Shown here piece after piece: positions 1 through 9,853 of a stretch of 64,000 nucleotides of DNA (its first letter is position 1; each line of letters starts with the position of its first letter). Source of the DNA: Geomobilimonas luticola (GTDB lineage Bacteria; Desulfobacterota; Desulfuromonadia; Geobacterales; Geobacteraceae). Location of the stretch: NCBI RefSeq assembly GCF_018476905.1, contig NZ_JAHCVK010000001.1, positions 806,001 to 870,000 of the forward strand, written 5' to 3'. The notes below the pieces were generated by a model. That model was not told the DNA's origin, did no database searches, and saw only the letters and a program-made list of their open reading frames with translations. Made by a program: the position numbers and the translations under genes.

Positions 1-1089
1 CGGATAACAGGAAGGGTTGCCGGGTGCGAGATCGTCGAGGAGTACCCCCTCGGCGTCCTGGAGCCGGCCCGCACCAGCGACATGGCCGGGGTGCTCCAGG
101 CCCAGTTCTCCCGGAGCGGCGACACCCCCTTCGAACTGCGAAGCCTCTCCGCCGTCGGCTTCCCGGCAGTGCTCATCCCTCCGGCCCGGCTCAAGGATAT
201 CCGCCGCCAGTTCTACCAGTCCCTGGCGGACCGGGTGCTTCCCGACCTGCAGAAACGGCGCGGCGCGGCGAAGAGGGGTGCCTTGGCGGAGCTGGTGAGG
301 CCGCGGCCGACCCGGAATTCCCGTCGCAGCGAGCTGATCCTCCGCCTGGAACATCTGCGGGATTATCATCTCCTCCACCGGGAGGGGGTGGACGTCATCG
401 GCCTCCCCGTCTCCCGCGCCAACCTCCACCAGCTGCCGCTCTTTGCCCGGAAGCTGCGGGGGCGGGAAGAGCAGGTGCTCTGGCGGCTTCCCTTCATTAT
501 CTTCGAGGCGGACCTCCCTTTTTACCGGCAGGGGGCGGAACAGATCGTCGCGGCCGGCTTCCGCCGCTTCGAGGCGGCCAACCTCTCCCACTTCCCCCTG
601 CTCAAGGGACTGGACGTGGAGGTTTCAACCGACTACCGGCTCTTCTCCCTCAACAGCCAGGCGCTCCAGTCCTGGCAGGAACTGGGTGCGGTTGCGGCCA
701 CACTCTATATCGAAGACGATGGGGAGAACATGGCGGCACTCCTGGCGGCGGACCTTCCCATCGGCCGACGGGTGCTGGTGTACGGCGGGGTTCCTGCCAT
801 CACTTCCAAGATCGCCATCCGGAGCGTCAAGAACGATGCGCCGGTCCTTTCCGACCGGGGTGACGGGTACGAGGTGACGGTAAAGGACGGCCTGACGGTG
901 ATAACCCCGACCCGCCGCTTCTCCCTCACCCGGTTTCGGGGGCGGTTGCAGGAGATGGGGTGCTCCAGCTTCATCGTCGACCTCTCCGGCGTTCCCCCGG
1001 ACCAGTGGCCCTCTGTCCTGGAGGCATTCGGCCGGGGGCAGGAGATTGCGGGGACGTCGGAGTTCAATTTCACCATGGGGCTTGTTTAG
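1..1089 (+). CDS. U32 family peptidase, C-terminal part (5' end outside window)
   Basis: The reading frame is open from base 1 to the TAG at 1087-1089 (362 residues), so the gene begins upstream of the window. The sequence fits the C-terminal portion of the large U32 (collagenase-like) proteins with a DUF3656-type tail. The U32 family includes tRNA/rRNA modification proteins such as TrhP and RlhA as well as annotated peptidases, so a proteolytic role should not be assumed. The catalytic N-terminal region is mostly missing, which prevents subtype assignment. The next gene follows after 69 bases and may be co-transcribed. The family call rests on overall pattern recognition. Confidence 0.7.
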   Translation, partial: RITGRVAGCEIVEEYPLGVLEPARTSDMAGVLQAQFSRSGDTPFELRSLSAVGFPAVLIPPARLKDIRRQFYQSLADRVLPDLQKRRGAAKRGALAELVRPRPTRNSRRSELILRLEHLRDYHLLHREGVDVIGLPVSRANLHQLPLFARKLRGREEQVLWRLPFIIFEADLPFYRQGAEQIVAAGFRRFEAANLSHFPLLKGLDVEVSTDYRLFSLNSQALQSWQELGAVAATLYIEDDGENMAALLAADLPIGRRVLVYGGVPAITSKIAIRSVKNDAPVLSDRGDGYEVTVKDGLTVITPTRRFSLTRFRGRLQEMGCSSFIVDLSGVPPDQWPSVLEAFGRGQEIAGTSEFNFTMGLV

Positions 1090-1158
1090 AAAAACCGTTC
1101 AACGTTCAAGGTTCAGGGTTCTGTCCTTCAATGTTGAACAAGGTTTCGGAGGATAGAG

Positions 1159-1704
1159 GTGGGTATTTTCGACCGTTTGAACAACACCCTGAAGAACCCG
1201 GCGTTCAAGGAACTGCTCAAGGACCAGCGCCTGAAGGAAGTGGTGACGCGGCGGGAGTTCCGGGTGACGGAGGAGTATTTCCAGCGGGAATTTCTGGATC
1301 TTGCCATGGACGAGGAACTGCGGGGACTTTCCCTCCGCTTTTTCGACGGCTACGGGGAGATCGCCGGTGAGGTGAAGAAACGGCTTCTCCCCTTTGCCAT
1401 TCCGTTCACGGCCCGGTTCACGGTGCAGAAAGTCGCCTTTACCACGTGGGAGAAGCAGGTCTACCTGCAGGTGGAACAGATCAAACCCCTGGATCTGGAG
1501 TGGGTGACCGCCCGCCTGGTGGGAAAGATCCCCTTTCTCTCCTGCCGGGACGGGGTCATTGCCTGTGACCTGGCCCGGGTGCCGCGCCTGGCCGAATTTT
1601 TCAGCTACAGCCTGAAAGGGATGCGGCTTGCCGACATGCTCACCGTGAAGGAACTCTCTCTCCGCGAAGGTGAACTGGTGGGACGTCTGGGGGTCTGCCT
1701 GTGA
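1159..1704 (+). CDS. Conserved hypothetical protein
   Basis: A 181-residue protein that I cannot assign to a family. It starts with GTG, with a purine-rich GGAGG about six bases upstream. It has no signal peptide or membrane segment and alternates charged and hydrophobic stretches, consistent with a soluble alpha/beta protein. Its stop codon overlaps the GTG start of hslO in a GTGA arrangement, so translation is probably coupled to the redox chaperone. Operon partnership with hslO is the only functional hint. Confidence 0.65.
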   Translation: MGIFDRLNNTLKNPAFKELLKDQRLKEVVTRREFRVTEEYFQREFLDLAMDEELRGLSLRFFDGYGEIAGEVKKRLLPFAIPFTARFTVQKVAFTTWEKQVYLQVEQIKPLDLEWVTARLVGKIPFLSCRDGVIACDLARVPRLAEFFSYSLKGMRLADMLTVKELSLREGELVGRLGVCL

Positions 1705-2585
1705 GCGATTACCGCGATTACCTGGTGCGGATCATCAGCCGGTCCGGCAGCTTCCGGGCCCTGGCCTGCGTTACGACGGAACTGGTCCGGGAGGGGTGCC
1801 GCCGTCACGAAACCAGTCCCACGGCGTCGGCAGCCCTGGGACGTGCCTTGACCGGCGGCGTGCTCATGGGGGCGCTCCTCAAGACCGGCCAGCGGGTGGG
1901 GCTCAAGTTCGAAGGGAACGGGCCGATCCGGAAGATTCTCGTGGAGGCGGAGAGCAATGGCGCGGTGCGGGGGTATGTGGGAGAGCCTGCCGTCGATCTT
2001 CCCCTCCGGAACGGCAAGCTGGACGTGGCGGGAGCTCTGGGGCGGGCCGGCTTTCTCACCGTCACCAGGGACCTGCGGATGAAAGAGCCGTACCATGGCA
2101 CGGTGCAGCTCTACTCCAGCGAGATCGCCGAGGACCTGGCCTATTACCTTACCGACTCGGAACAGGTGCCGTCGGCGGTCGGACTGGGGGTCTACCTGGG
2201 GACGGACGGCAGTGTGGCGGCAGCCGGCGGCTTCCTGATCCAGGCCCTTCCCCCTCAGGATGAGGCGGCCATCGACCGGCTCATGGAGCGGATTGCCGAA
2301 CTCCCCCCCCTGTCCGAACTCCTGCTCCGGGGGGAGACGCCGGAACTGCTCCTGGAAAGGCTGTTCGAGGGGATACCCTGCGACACCCTGGAGAAGCGGG
2401 CGGTGGCCTTTGCCTGCTCCTGCAGCCGGGAAAAGATCGAGCGGGTGCTCATCTCCCTCGGTCGGGAGGAACTGACCTCCCTGCTGGAAACGCAAGGTGA
2501 AGCGGAGGTGACCTGCGAATTCTGCCGGGAACGGTATCACTTCGAACGGGCCGAACTGGAGCGGCTTCTCGCCGAGCTGCCATGA
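1701..2585 (+). CDS. hslO: Hsp33 redox-regulated chaperonin
   Basis: A 294-residue cytoplasmic holdase chaperone that is activated by oxidative unfolding. The N-terminal substrate-binding domain is followed by the C-terminal zinc switch, visible as CSC and, about 30 residues later, CEFC, the four cysteines that bind zinc when reduced and form disulfides when oxidised. Length is normal for the family. The GTG start is set by the overlap with the upstream gene (GTGA). The stop overlaps the ATG of the downstream membrane protein gene (ATGA), so the three genes form a tight translational unit. Confidence 0.93.
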   Translation: MSDYRDYLVRIISRSGSFRALACVTTELVREGCRRHETSPTASAALGRALTGGVLMGALLKTGQRVGLKFEGNGPIRKILVEAESNGAVRGYVGEPAVDLPLRNGKLDVAGALGRAGFLTVTRDLRMKEPYHGTVQLYSSEIAEDLAYYLTDSEQVPSAVGLGVYLGTDGSVAAAGGFLIQALPPQDEAAIDRLMERIAELPPLSELLLRGETPELLLERLFEGIPCDTLEKRAVAFACSCSREKIERVLISLGREELTSLLETQGEAEVTCEFCRERYHFERAELERLLAELP

Positions 2586-3142
2586 ATCCGGGGGGGATTG
2601 ACGCGACAACCGATCATTTTTTCGGGCTCATCCTGGTCATCGTCCTGACTGCCGTCCATGGCCGGATCGGCACCGCCGGTCCCCTCTGGCAGATACTCTA
2701 TGCCCTTCCCGCCACCCTGCTCCATGAGCTTTCCCACCTGGTCGTCGCCTTCATTACCGGCGGCCGCCCCACCGGCTTCAGCATCATACCGACGCCGCGC
2801 TTCATCCCGCTGGCGGACGGTACGGTGCGCCGCGGCTGGGTGCTCGGCTCGGTGACCCTACGCAATGCCGGCATCATTGCCTCCTTCCCGACCGGCCTGG
2901 CGCCGCTTCTCCTCATCCCCCTCGCCTGGTTTCTCTATCGCCACTGGTTCACCTGGTTTCCCGCCGACCTGTACCATGCACTGTATCTCTACCTGGCGGT
3001 CTATCTCTGCGCGGCCGGCGCGGTCCCCTCGGCCCAGGACCTCCGGGTCGCCTTTTCCAGCCTTTCCGGGGTGGCGCTCTACGGCACGCTGCTGGCCCTT
3101 GCCTGGGTGTGGCGGAGCGAACTGGCGGGGCTGTTTGTCTGA
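2582..3142 (+). CDS. Small integral membrane protein with HELSH (M50-like) motif
   Basis: A 186-residue protein with about four or five hydrophobic segments. LLHELSHLV, around residues 46-54, matches the HExxH zinc-binding motif used by M50-type intramembrane metalloproteases, and it sits in a membrane-embedded segment as in that family. I do not see the second conserved M50 motif (NxxPxxxLDG-like), so it could be a degenerate relative or a zinc-binding membrane protein without protease activity. It starts on the ATGA overlap with hslO. Function unproven. Confidence 0.6.
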   Translation: MNPGGIDATTDHFFGLILVIVLTAVHGRIGTAGPLWQILYALPATLLHELSHLVVAFITGGRPTGFSIIPTPRFIPLADGTVRRGWVLGSVTLRNAGIIASFPTGLAPLLLIPLAWFLYRHWFTWFPADLYHALYLYLAVYLCAAGAVPSAQDLRVAFSSLSGVALYGTLLALAWVWRSELAGLFV

Positions 3143-3226
3143 AACATAAAAGTAATCGGCAAAGGATTTGAAGCGGCGGCAGTTCCGGGGTAGACTGGAA
3201 CGAGGAAAACGAAAAGGGGGACAAAC

Positions 3227-3679
3227 ATGATACTTCGACAATTCATGGCGGTTATGGTGTTTTCACTGCTGGCGGGAGGCATGATGCCCGGCTTCACGGG
3301 AAGCGCCCGGGGAGGAGAACCGGAATGGGCGGAGGTGGATTCCATCCCGGACCATTCCACCTTCACCTATGACAAATCGGCGGTGGCCCGGCCGGCACCG
3401 GGGATGGTGGGAGTGCTGACTCGTCTGGTGTACCTGCCGGAGGGGAAGGCGGAGACCCTGGAACTCCTGGGGAATGCCAGGAAGTACGAAGGGCTTGCCG
3501 TCTCCTTCTTCAGCTATGACATCGACTGCAAGGGGGTAAAGAGCCGCCTCACCCGGGTGGTGCATCGGGACGGAGAGGGGAAGGCCATCGCCGAATTCGA
3601 CCTGGCGGGGAAGACCGAATGGGAGGATATCCCCCCCGACTCGCGGCTCGACATGATCCGGGAGGTGGAGTGCAAATGA
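3227..3679 (+). CDS. Secreted hypothetical protein (surface-adhesin E-like?)
   Basis: A 150-residue protein with an N-terminal hydrophobic signal segment (about residues 6-27) ending near SARGGEPEW, so it is probably exported to the periplasm or surface. The mature part is about 120 residues, compact, with two cysteines (in YDIDCKGVKS and at the C-terminal EVECK) that could pair. The pattern resembles the small surface-adhesin/CNP1-like exported proteins common in Proteobacteria, but this is a weak resemblance. A GGGGGAC ribosome-binding site precedes the ATG. The YciH gene follows 16 bases later. Confidence 0.6.
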   Translation: MILRQFMAVMVFSLLAGGMMPGFTGSARGGEPEWAEVDSIPDHSTFTYDKSAVARPAPGMVGVLTRLVYLPEGKAETLELLGNARKYEGLAVSFFSYDIDCKGVKSRLTRVVHRDGEGKAIAEFDLAGKTEWEDIPPDSRLDMIREVECK

Positions 3680-3695
3680 GAAGGGGAGCAAGGCC

Positions 3696-4061
3696 ATGAC
3701 CACACGCCGGTCCGACGATTACCGCCTCGTCTACTCCTCGGAGCAGGGGCGCATCTGCCCCGGCTGCGGCCAGCCGGCGGGAAAGTGCGCCTGCCGCACG
3801 TCCAAGGCGCCACCGGTGGGTGACGGCATCGTGCGGGTGGGGCGGGAGACCAAGGGGCGGGGGGGAAAATCGGTGATTACCATCAGCGGCCTCCCCCTGG
3901 ACGAGGAAAAACTGAAAACCCTGGCGGGTGAGCTGAAGCGGCGCTGCGGCACCGGTGGGACCGTCAAGGACGGGGTCATCGAGATCCAGGGGGAGCATCG
4001 CGACCTGCTGGTGGGTGAACTGGAGAAGCGCGGCTACCGGGTGAAAAAGGCCGGCGGCTGA
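3696..4061 (+). CDS. yciH: SUI1/eIF1-like translation factor (YciH)
   Basis: A 121-residue protein with a C-terminal SUI1 domain. The region around GRGGKSVITISGL and the GCGTGGTVKDG loop are typical of eIF1-fold proteins. The N-terminal 35 residues carry four cysteines (CPGCGQPAGKCAC), a probable small zinc ribbon. YciH can improve start-codon fidelity in bacteria; its physiological role is poorly defined. The ATG lies 16 bases after the previous stop and a strong terminator follows at 4077, so it is the last gene of this transcript. Confidence 0.88.
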   Translation: MTTRRSDDYRLVYSSEQGRICPGCGQPAGKCACRTSKAPPVGDGIVRVGRETKGRGGKSVITISGLPLDEEKLKTLAGELKRRCGTGGTVKDGVIEIQGEHRDLLVGELEKRGYRVKKAGG

Positions 4062-4076
4062 CAAGCGGAGCGGGAA

Positions 4077-4105
4077 AACGCCTGCCACAAAGCAGGCGTT
4101 TTTTT
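4077..4105 (+). terminator. Rho-independent terminator after yciH
   Basis: A perfect 9-bp stem (AACGCCTGC/GCAGGCGTT) with a 6-base loop is followed directly by an uninterrupted T tract. Confidence 0.92.
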
Positions 4106-4221
4106 ACGCCCGTGATTGTACAACGCTTTGAGTGTGTTAATCTCATTAGGCGCAACTATGATAAAGGCCCGCAGGCAGTTCCCCTGATGCCGGGACCTGG
4201 AACTTCACGCAAGGGAAAACC

Positions 4222-5130
4222 ATGAAGTTATTGATTGCAGAAGATGATACCAGCCTTCGAAATCTTCTGAAACTCTATCTGTCCCGATGGGGCTACGACG
4301 TCATTGAAACCCGGGACGGCAACGAGGCGTGGCAGGCGCTGAATTCCGAGGATGCGCCACGGCTTGCCCTCCTGGACTGGCTGATGCCGGGTCTGAACGG
4401 TGTGGATATCTGCCAAAGGGTGAGGGCCGAACTGAAAGAACCCTATACCTACATAATTCTCCTCACCGGCCAGCACAAGGAGCAGGATATCATTGCCGGC
4501 ATGGAATCGGGCGCCGACGATTACATTACCAAGCCGTTCAAGAGCAACGAGCTGCGGGTGCGGCTGCGTGCCGGCAGGCGGATCCTGGAGCTGCAGGACG
4601 AACTGCTGATGGCCCGGGAAATACTCCGGGCGAAGGCCTCGCGCGACTCCCTCACCGGGCTCTGGAACCATGCGGAGATCTACCGCATCCTCGTGGACGA
4701 ACTGGCGCGGGCGCAGCGTGAACGTGCCTGTGTCAGCCTGATCATGGCAGATCTGGACAATTTCAAGATGGTCAACGACACCTACGGCCATCTGGTGGGG
4801 GATGCGGTGCTCCGCCAGTCTTCGGAAAGGATGCTCTCCCTCATGCGTTCCTACGATTACGTGGGGCGCTACGGCGGGGAGGAATTCCTGATCGTCATGC
4901 AGGGATGCGAGCGGAAGGACGCCGAAGGGCTGGCGGAACGGCTCCGCTATTGTATATGCAGCGAACCGATGGATACCCCGGAGGGGATGATCCCGGTCAC
5001 CATCAGCCTCGGCCTCGCCATGAGCAGTCCTGACAACCGGCTGGATGCGAACGCGCTGGTGAAGGCCGCCGACAAAGCCCTCTACCGGGCAAAGGAAAAG
5101 GGACGCAACCGGGTGGAGATGGACGGCTGA
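4222..5130 (+). CDS. Response regulator diguanylate cyclase (REC-GGDEF)
   Basis: A 302-residue protein. Residues 1-120 form a receiver domain with the acidic pocket (E7, D8, D9), phospho-acceptor D52 in LLDWLMPG, the switch Thr in LLTG and K104 in TKPF. Residues 140-300 form a GGDEF domain with an intact GGEEF active site (about 218-222), and an RSYD inhibitory site five residues earlier, so c-di-GMP production should be phosphorylation-controlled and product-inhibited. The layout resembles PleD/WspR-type enzymes with one receiver domain. No partner kinase is adjacent. It is monocistronic, between two terminators. Both GspE-type ATPases in this window have N-termini that could respond to c-di-GMP. 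Confidence 0.93.
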   Translation: MKLLIAEDDTSLRNLLKLYLSRWGYDVIETRDGNEAWQALNSEDAPRLALLDWLMPGLNGVDICQRVRAELKEPYTYIILLTGQHKEQDIIAGMESGADDYITKPFKSNELRVRLRAGRRILELQDELLMAREILRAKASRDSLTGLWNHAEIYRILVDELARAQRERACVSLIMADLDNFKMVNDTYGHLVGDAVLRQSSERMLSLMRSYDYVGRYGGEEFLIVMQGCERKDAEGLAERLRYCICSEPMDTPEGMIPVTISLGLAMSSPDNRLDANALVKAADKALYRAKEKGRNRVEMDG

Positions 5131-5169
5131 GTTCCGGCGCTACCGGGAAAAGACGAAAAGCTCTCAACG

Positions 5170-5193
5170 GCCTGCTCACGCAGGCTTTTTTTT
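5170..5193 (+). terminator. Terminator after the diguanylate cyclase
   Basis: A GCCTGC/GCAGGC stem with a TCAC tetraloop is followed by eight T residues. Confidence 0.9.
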
Positions 5194-5242
5194 GTCTGAC
5201 GACGCGGCAGGGCTCCCCTTCCCCTTTCCTGCCATATTCCCC

Positions 5243-5271
5243 TTGACAGCCGGAACGCGGAGGGTTACAAA
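5243..5271 (+). promoter_or_regulatory. Sigma70-type promoter inside the intergenic gap
   Basis: A consensus TTGACA at 5243-5248 is separated by exactly 17 bases from TACAAA at 5266-5271. No convincing ORF begins shortly downstream; the next features are a terminator hairpin at 5338 and an ORF at 5481. Confidence 0.5.
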
Positions 5272-5377
5272 CGTCTCATCTTTCTGAATGCGTCACCGTC
5301 CGGGAGCGCGCCATGAACAGCCTTCTTACCTCGTTGAAACCGCCCACGCCGGCAATACGCCGGCCGGGCGGTTTTTT
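5272..5377 (+). ncRNA. Candidate small RNA or leader transcript
   Basis: The promoter at 5243-5271 should start transcription near 5278. A long hairpin, AACCGCCC/GGGCGGTT with a GC-rich inner stem, followed by six T residues ends at 5377, giving a transcript of about 100 bases. An ATG at 5313 opens a frame that runs through the terminator and lacks a ribosome-binding site, so a coding role is unlikely. This could be a small RNA or an attenuator leader for the damaged ORF at 5481. Confidence 0.3.
5338..5377 (+). terminator. Terminator of the candidate small RNA
   Basis: An 8-bp outer stem at 5338-5345/5366-5373 encloses an inner GC-rich hairpin and is followed by T6. Confidence 0.75.
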
Positions 5378-5480
5378 GCGTTATGAAGTGCATCGCAAAA
5401 GCTGCAAGGGGGAGCGTCTAGAAAACTAGGGGCAATTCAGGCTCTAACTGCTCAATAACTAGTTATAGGGAAAGAGAAAA

Positions 5481-5720
5481 ATGAAACTACAATACCTCGG
5501 AGACTCGAAGGATAGCTTCAAGTGGGACTATCATGACTTTCTCGCCGATACGCTGAAAGTGCCATCTCTTGACGTGCTTTTCATGATGACGCCTGATGAC
5601 GGTGGAGACGACGGCAATAAGCGATGCTGGATGGCAAGATTCTATGGAATATCGCTACTTGAAGTCTCTCGCTCAGAACGGCAACGACTGGGCCAGGGTG
5701 ACATTGGAAACAAACATTAA
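5481..5720 (+). pseudogene. Truncated hypothetical ORF, probably decayed
   Basis: A 79-residue ORF preceded by a purine-rich stretch (GGGAAAGAGAA). Its first 45 residues look protein-like (MKLQYLGDSKDSFKWDYHD, then MMTPDDGG) and resemble the start of a longer family of unknown function, while the tail is arginine/serine-rich and looks out of frame. Another frame from 5644 to 5754 also reads like protein (MEYRYLKSLAQNGNDWARV), suggesting at least one frameshift. AT content is higher than in the neighbours, consistent with acquired DNA. It lies upstream of an antitoxin-like regulator and may be the remnant of its partner or of an unrelated insertion. I cannot name a function. Confidence 0.45.
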
Positions 5721-5911
5721 AAATGGCATGGCTGGATATCCCCGCCAAAAATAGATGCGGGATGGAAATCTTGATAGCCAATATGTGTCTCAACCAGGTC
5801 CATGGATGCCGCCCTCCCGAAGATGTCGGGCGGGCGGGTCATGGCCCGCACCGTTGCACTAAGGTCTGCCGAAACTTCGACGCACTAAAAACCCTCCTAG
5901 GAGGCCTTGAT

Positions 5912-6253
5912 ATGCGTACCGTGACATTGGAAGTATCTTCCCGCGAAAAGATCAACCGTAGGTTCCTCCGTGCGTTCGATGAAGAATCGCAAGGGGAATT
6001 CATCAGCTTTGAATCGCCCGAACTTCTTTTCAAGGTGATCTCCGGCAAACGGTGGGAACTCATCAAGATAATGACGGGGGCCGGGCCAATGACGATTCGC
6101 GAGGCGGCTCGGCGAATGGAGAGGGATGTTAAGGGGGTGCATGGTGATGTGCATGCGCTTCTCAAGGCAGGAATATTTCAGAAAACCGAAGAAGGGCTGA
6201 TTGTTTTCCCCTTCGACGCCGTCCATGTGGATTTCCTGCTGAAAGCGGCATGA
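5912..6253 (+). CDS. HVO_A0114-type helix-turn-helix regulator / antitoxin-like protein
   Basis: A 113-residue DNA-binding protein. The start at 5912 is chosen because TAGGAGG lies eight bases upstream; the open frame extends further up but without protein-like sequence. The C-terminal half holds a winged helix (MTIREAARRMERDVKGVHGD, then VHALLKAGIF), as in the HVO_A0114 family of putative regulators, which commonly act as antitoxins next to a DUF6516/TumE-type toxin. I find no such toxin beside it here; upstream is only decayed sequence. A bidirectional-looking terminator follows. Orphan antitoxin or independent regulator are both possible. Confidence 0.75.
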   Translation: MRTVTLEVSSREKINRRFLRAFDEESQGEFISFESPELLFKVISGKRWELIKIMTGAGPMTIREAARRMERDVKGVHGDVHALLKAGIFQKTEEGLIVFPFDAVHVDFLLKAA

Positions 6254-6304
6254 TCGTCCAGAAACAACCGGTCGACATCGTTTCACACCTGCCAGTAACA
6301 AGAA

Positions 6305-6329
6305 AGCCCGCTGCATGAGCGGGCTTTTT
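6305..6329 (+). terminator. Terminator between the HTH gene and the ATPase gene
   Basis: An AGCCCGCT/AGCGGGCT stem with a GCATG loop and T5 on the plus strand. The A residues before the stem could let it also end the convergent ATPase transcript. Confidence 0.82.
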
Positions 6330-6357
6330 CGTGTGCGTCTGTCTGTCGGAAGGAAAT

Positions 6358-8148
<1,791 letters not shown>

Positions 8149-8317
8149 GGGGGCCTCGTCGTGGGTAGGGCTGAACTGCATGCTGCACAGCGGGAAGAAT
8201 ACCAGAATTGAGAAGTTTAGGAAACCCCTCACCTGTTAACGTGCCGGGGTCGCAAATTATCCGGGAATTGGTATACTTTACGCTACGCACCCCTAGCACG
8301 AACGGGACGAGGTGACC

Positions 8318-8995
8318 ATGAAGATCTACGACATTTCCATCCCCCTATCGGCCGATCTCCCCGTCTATCCGGGTGATCCCCCCGTCACGATTGAACCGGT
8401 GACCCGCGTCAGCCGGGGGGATACCGCCAATGTCTCCCGCCTCACCATCTCCACCCATTGTGGAACCCACCTCGATGTGATGCGGCACTACAGCGAGCAC
8501 GGCATGGGCGTCGACCAGGTTCCCCTGGCCCTTCTCGTGGGGAAGGTGCTGGTGGTCGAGCTCTCCGGCGTGCGGGAGATCGGCCGTCGGGAGCTGGCCC
8601 GTTTTCCCGTTAAGGGGGAGGACAGGGTACTCCTCAGGACCGACAACTCCCTCCTCTGGGCGCGCCCCGGCTTCCACGAGGAGTATGCCCACCTCACCGC
8701 AGAAGGTGCCCGTTTTCTTCTGGATGTGGGGGTCAAGCTGGTCGGCATCGACTATCTCTCCATAGAGCGGTTCGACGGTGACGGGGAGGTGCACCGGCTG
8801 CTGCTCGGTAACGGCGTGGTGGTGCTGGAAGGGCTGAACCTGGACGGGGTGGCGGCCGGTCATTACGAACTGATCTGCCTGCCGTTGAAGATCAAAGACG
8901 GCGATGGCGCACCGGTCCGGGCGATCCTCCGGAGCAATGAACGGGCATCTCCCTCCACCCTGGAACCCCACACGAGCAGGTGGCCCCTTTCCTGA
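8318..8995 (+). CDS. Cyclase-family hydrolase (kynurenine formamidase-like)
   Basis: A 225-residue protein with the cyclase-family signature: DISIPLSADLPVYPGDP near the start, then HCGTHLD with its metal-binding histidines and Asp, and GIDYLSIE further on. Members include arylformamidase KynB and related Mn/Zn hydrolases. No other tryptophan catabolism genes are nearby, so the substrate is unknown. The ATG at 8318 has GAGGT immediately upstream and is preferred to the in-frame GTG at 8312. The last 20 residues (SNERASPSTLEPH...) look like a non-homologous extension. Confidence 0.85.
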   Translation: MKIYDISIPLSADLPVYPGDPPVTIEPVTRVSRGDTANVSRLTISTHCGTHLDVMRHYSEHGMGVDQVPLALLVGKVLVVELSGVREIGRRELARFPVKGEDRVLLRTDNSLLWARPGFHEEYAHLTAEGARFLLDVGVKLVGIDYLSIERFDGDGEVHRLLLGNGVVVLEGLNLDGVAAGHYELICLPLKIKDGDGAPVRAILRSNERASPSTLEPHTSRWPLS

Positions 8996-9078
8996 TTTTC
9001 CCCTCCGCGCTGCGTCATGGTGGGGGAAACGTGATATACTGAACTTACCAGGGACTTCCTGGAGAAAGGAGTTGTCCT

Positions 9079-9591
9079 ATGGCACGTCTGTCCAACAAAT
9101 TGGGAGTCGACGAGAAGGGGCAGCGGACACCCCGGAGCACCAGTGTCTATCTCCCCAAGGGAGGCACCGGGGAGGTTGCCCTCTGCCGGAAATGCGGCGC
9201 CCTCTACCGGAACAAGCGTTGGTGCATCGACGAGACGGAACTGGTCAAGCTCCGGGGGGAAGCCGACACAGGCAAGGTAGTCTGCCCGGCCTGCCAGCGG
9301 ATGGAGGACCATAACCCCGCCGGCGTGATCACCCTGAGCGGCGAGTACCTGCTCCGGCACGAGGACGAGATCCTCAACATCATCAAGCACGTGGAGGCCA
9401 AGTCCCGGGCCAAGAACCCCCTCGGACGGATCATGGAGATCCAGCAGGAGCGGGACGTGATGACCATCGGCACCACGGAGGACAAGCTGGCCCAGAAGCT
9501 GGGGCGGGAGATTTACAAGGCCCACAAGGGGGAACTCCACTACCAGTGGAGCCACGACCAGGAGTTCGTGCGGGTCAGCTGGTCGCGGTGA
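9079..9591 (+). CDS. Zinc-ribbon protein, BCAM0308/NMD3-like family
   Basis: A 170-residue soluble protein with two CxxC pairs, CRKC (about 36-39) and CPAC (about 69-72), forming a zinc ribbon. The remainder is rich in charged residues (HEDEILNIIKHVEAKSRAKN). It resembles the BCAM0308 family of bacterial proteins, which share a zinc-ribbon arrangement with the ribosome export adaptor NMD3; function in bacteria is unknown. Good ribosome-binding site (GAAAGGAG). It stands alone, with a terminator immediately downstream. Confidence 0.65.
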   Translation: MARLSNKLGVDEKGQRTPRSTSVYLPKGGTGEVALCRKCGALYRNKRWCIDETELVKLRGEADTGKVVCPACQRMEDHNPAGVITLSGEYLLRHEDEILNIIKHVEAKSRAKNPLGRIMEIQQERDVMTIGTTEDKLAQKLGREIYKAHKGELHYQWSHDQEFVRVSWSR

Positions 9592-9610
9592 CATAGTCGT
9601 TTCGACGCAA

Positions 9611-9645
9611 AGAAAGGCCTTCCGGGAGGAGGGCCTTTTCTTTTT
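9611..9645 (+). terminator. Terminator after the zinc-ribbon gene
   Basis: An AAAGGCC/GGCCTTT stem with inner TCC/GGA pairing, followed by TTTTCTTTTT. Confidence 0.85.
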
Positions 9646-9853
9646 GAGCTCCCGGGATTGGGGCATCCGCCGCAGCCTCGTCCGTTCTGGTCGGCCCTAC
9701 GCTGCGGACCCTGACCAATTCAGTCAGAAGGGGATGGGGTGCCGTTTCCAGCATGGCTCGAAATGCAGGATTTCGGCGGGTGTCCGCTTGCCGCTCGGGC
9801 TTTCCCTTCGCTTCCGAGCCTGCGACGGATTCCCCGAACATGCCTGAAGAACT
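9646..9853. other. Non-coding gap between convergent genes
   Basis: About 200 bases with no convincing gene. A spaced inverted pair (CCGCAGC ... GCTGCGG) and a GC-rich tract are visible but do not match the other repeat families in this window. Short ORFs here are arginine/serine-rich and lack ribosome-binding sites. Confidence 0.4.

Noticed and set aside
24-863. 279-codon plus-strand ORF at the left edge
   Set aside because: Pro/Gly/Arg-rich shadow of the U32-family gene in frame 1.
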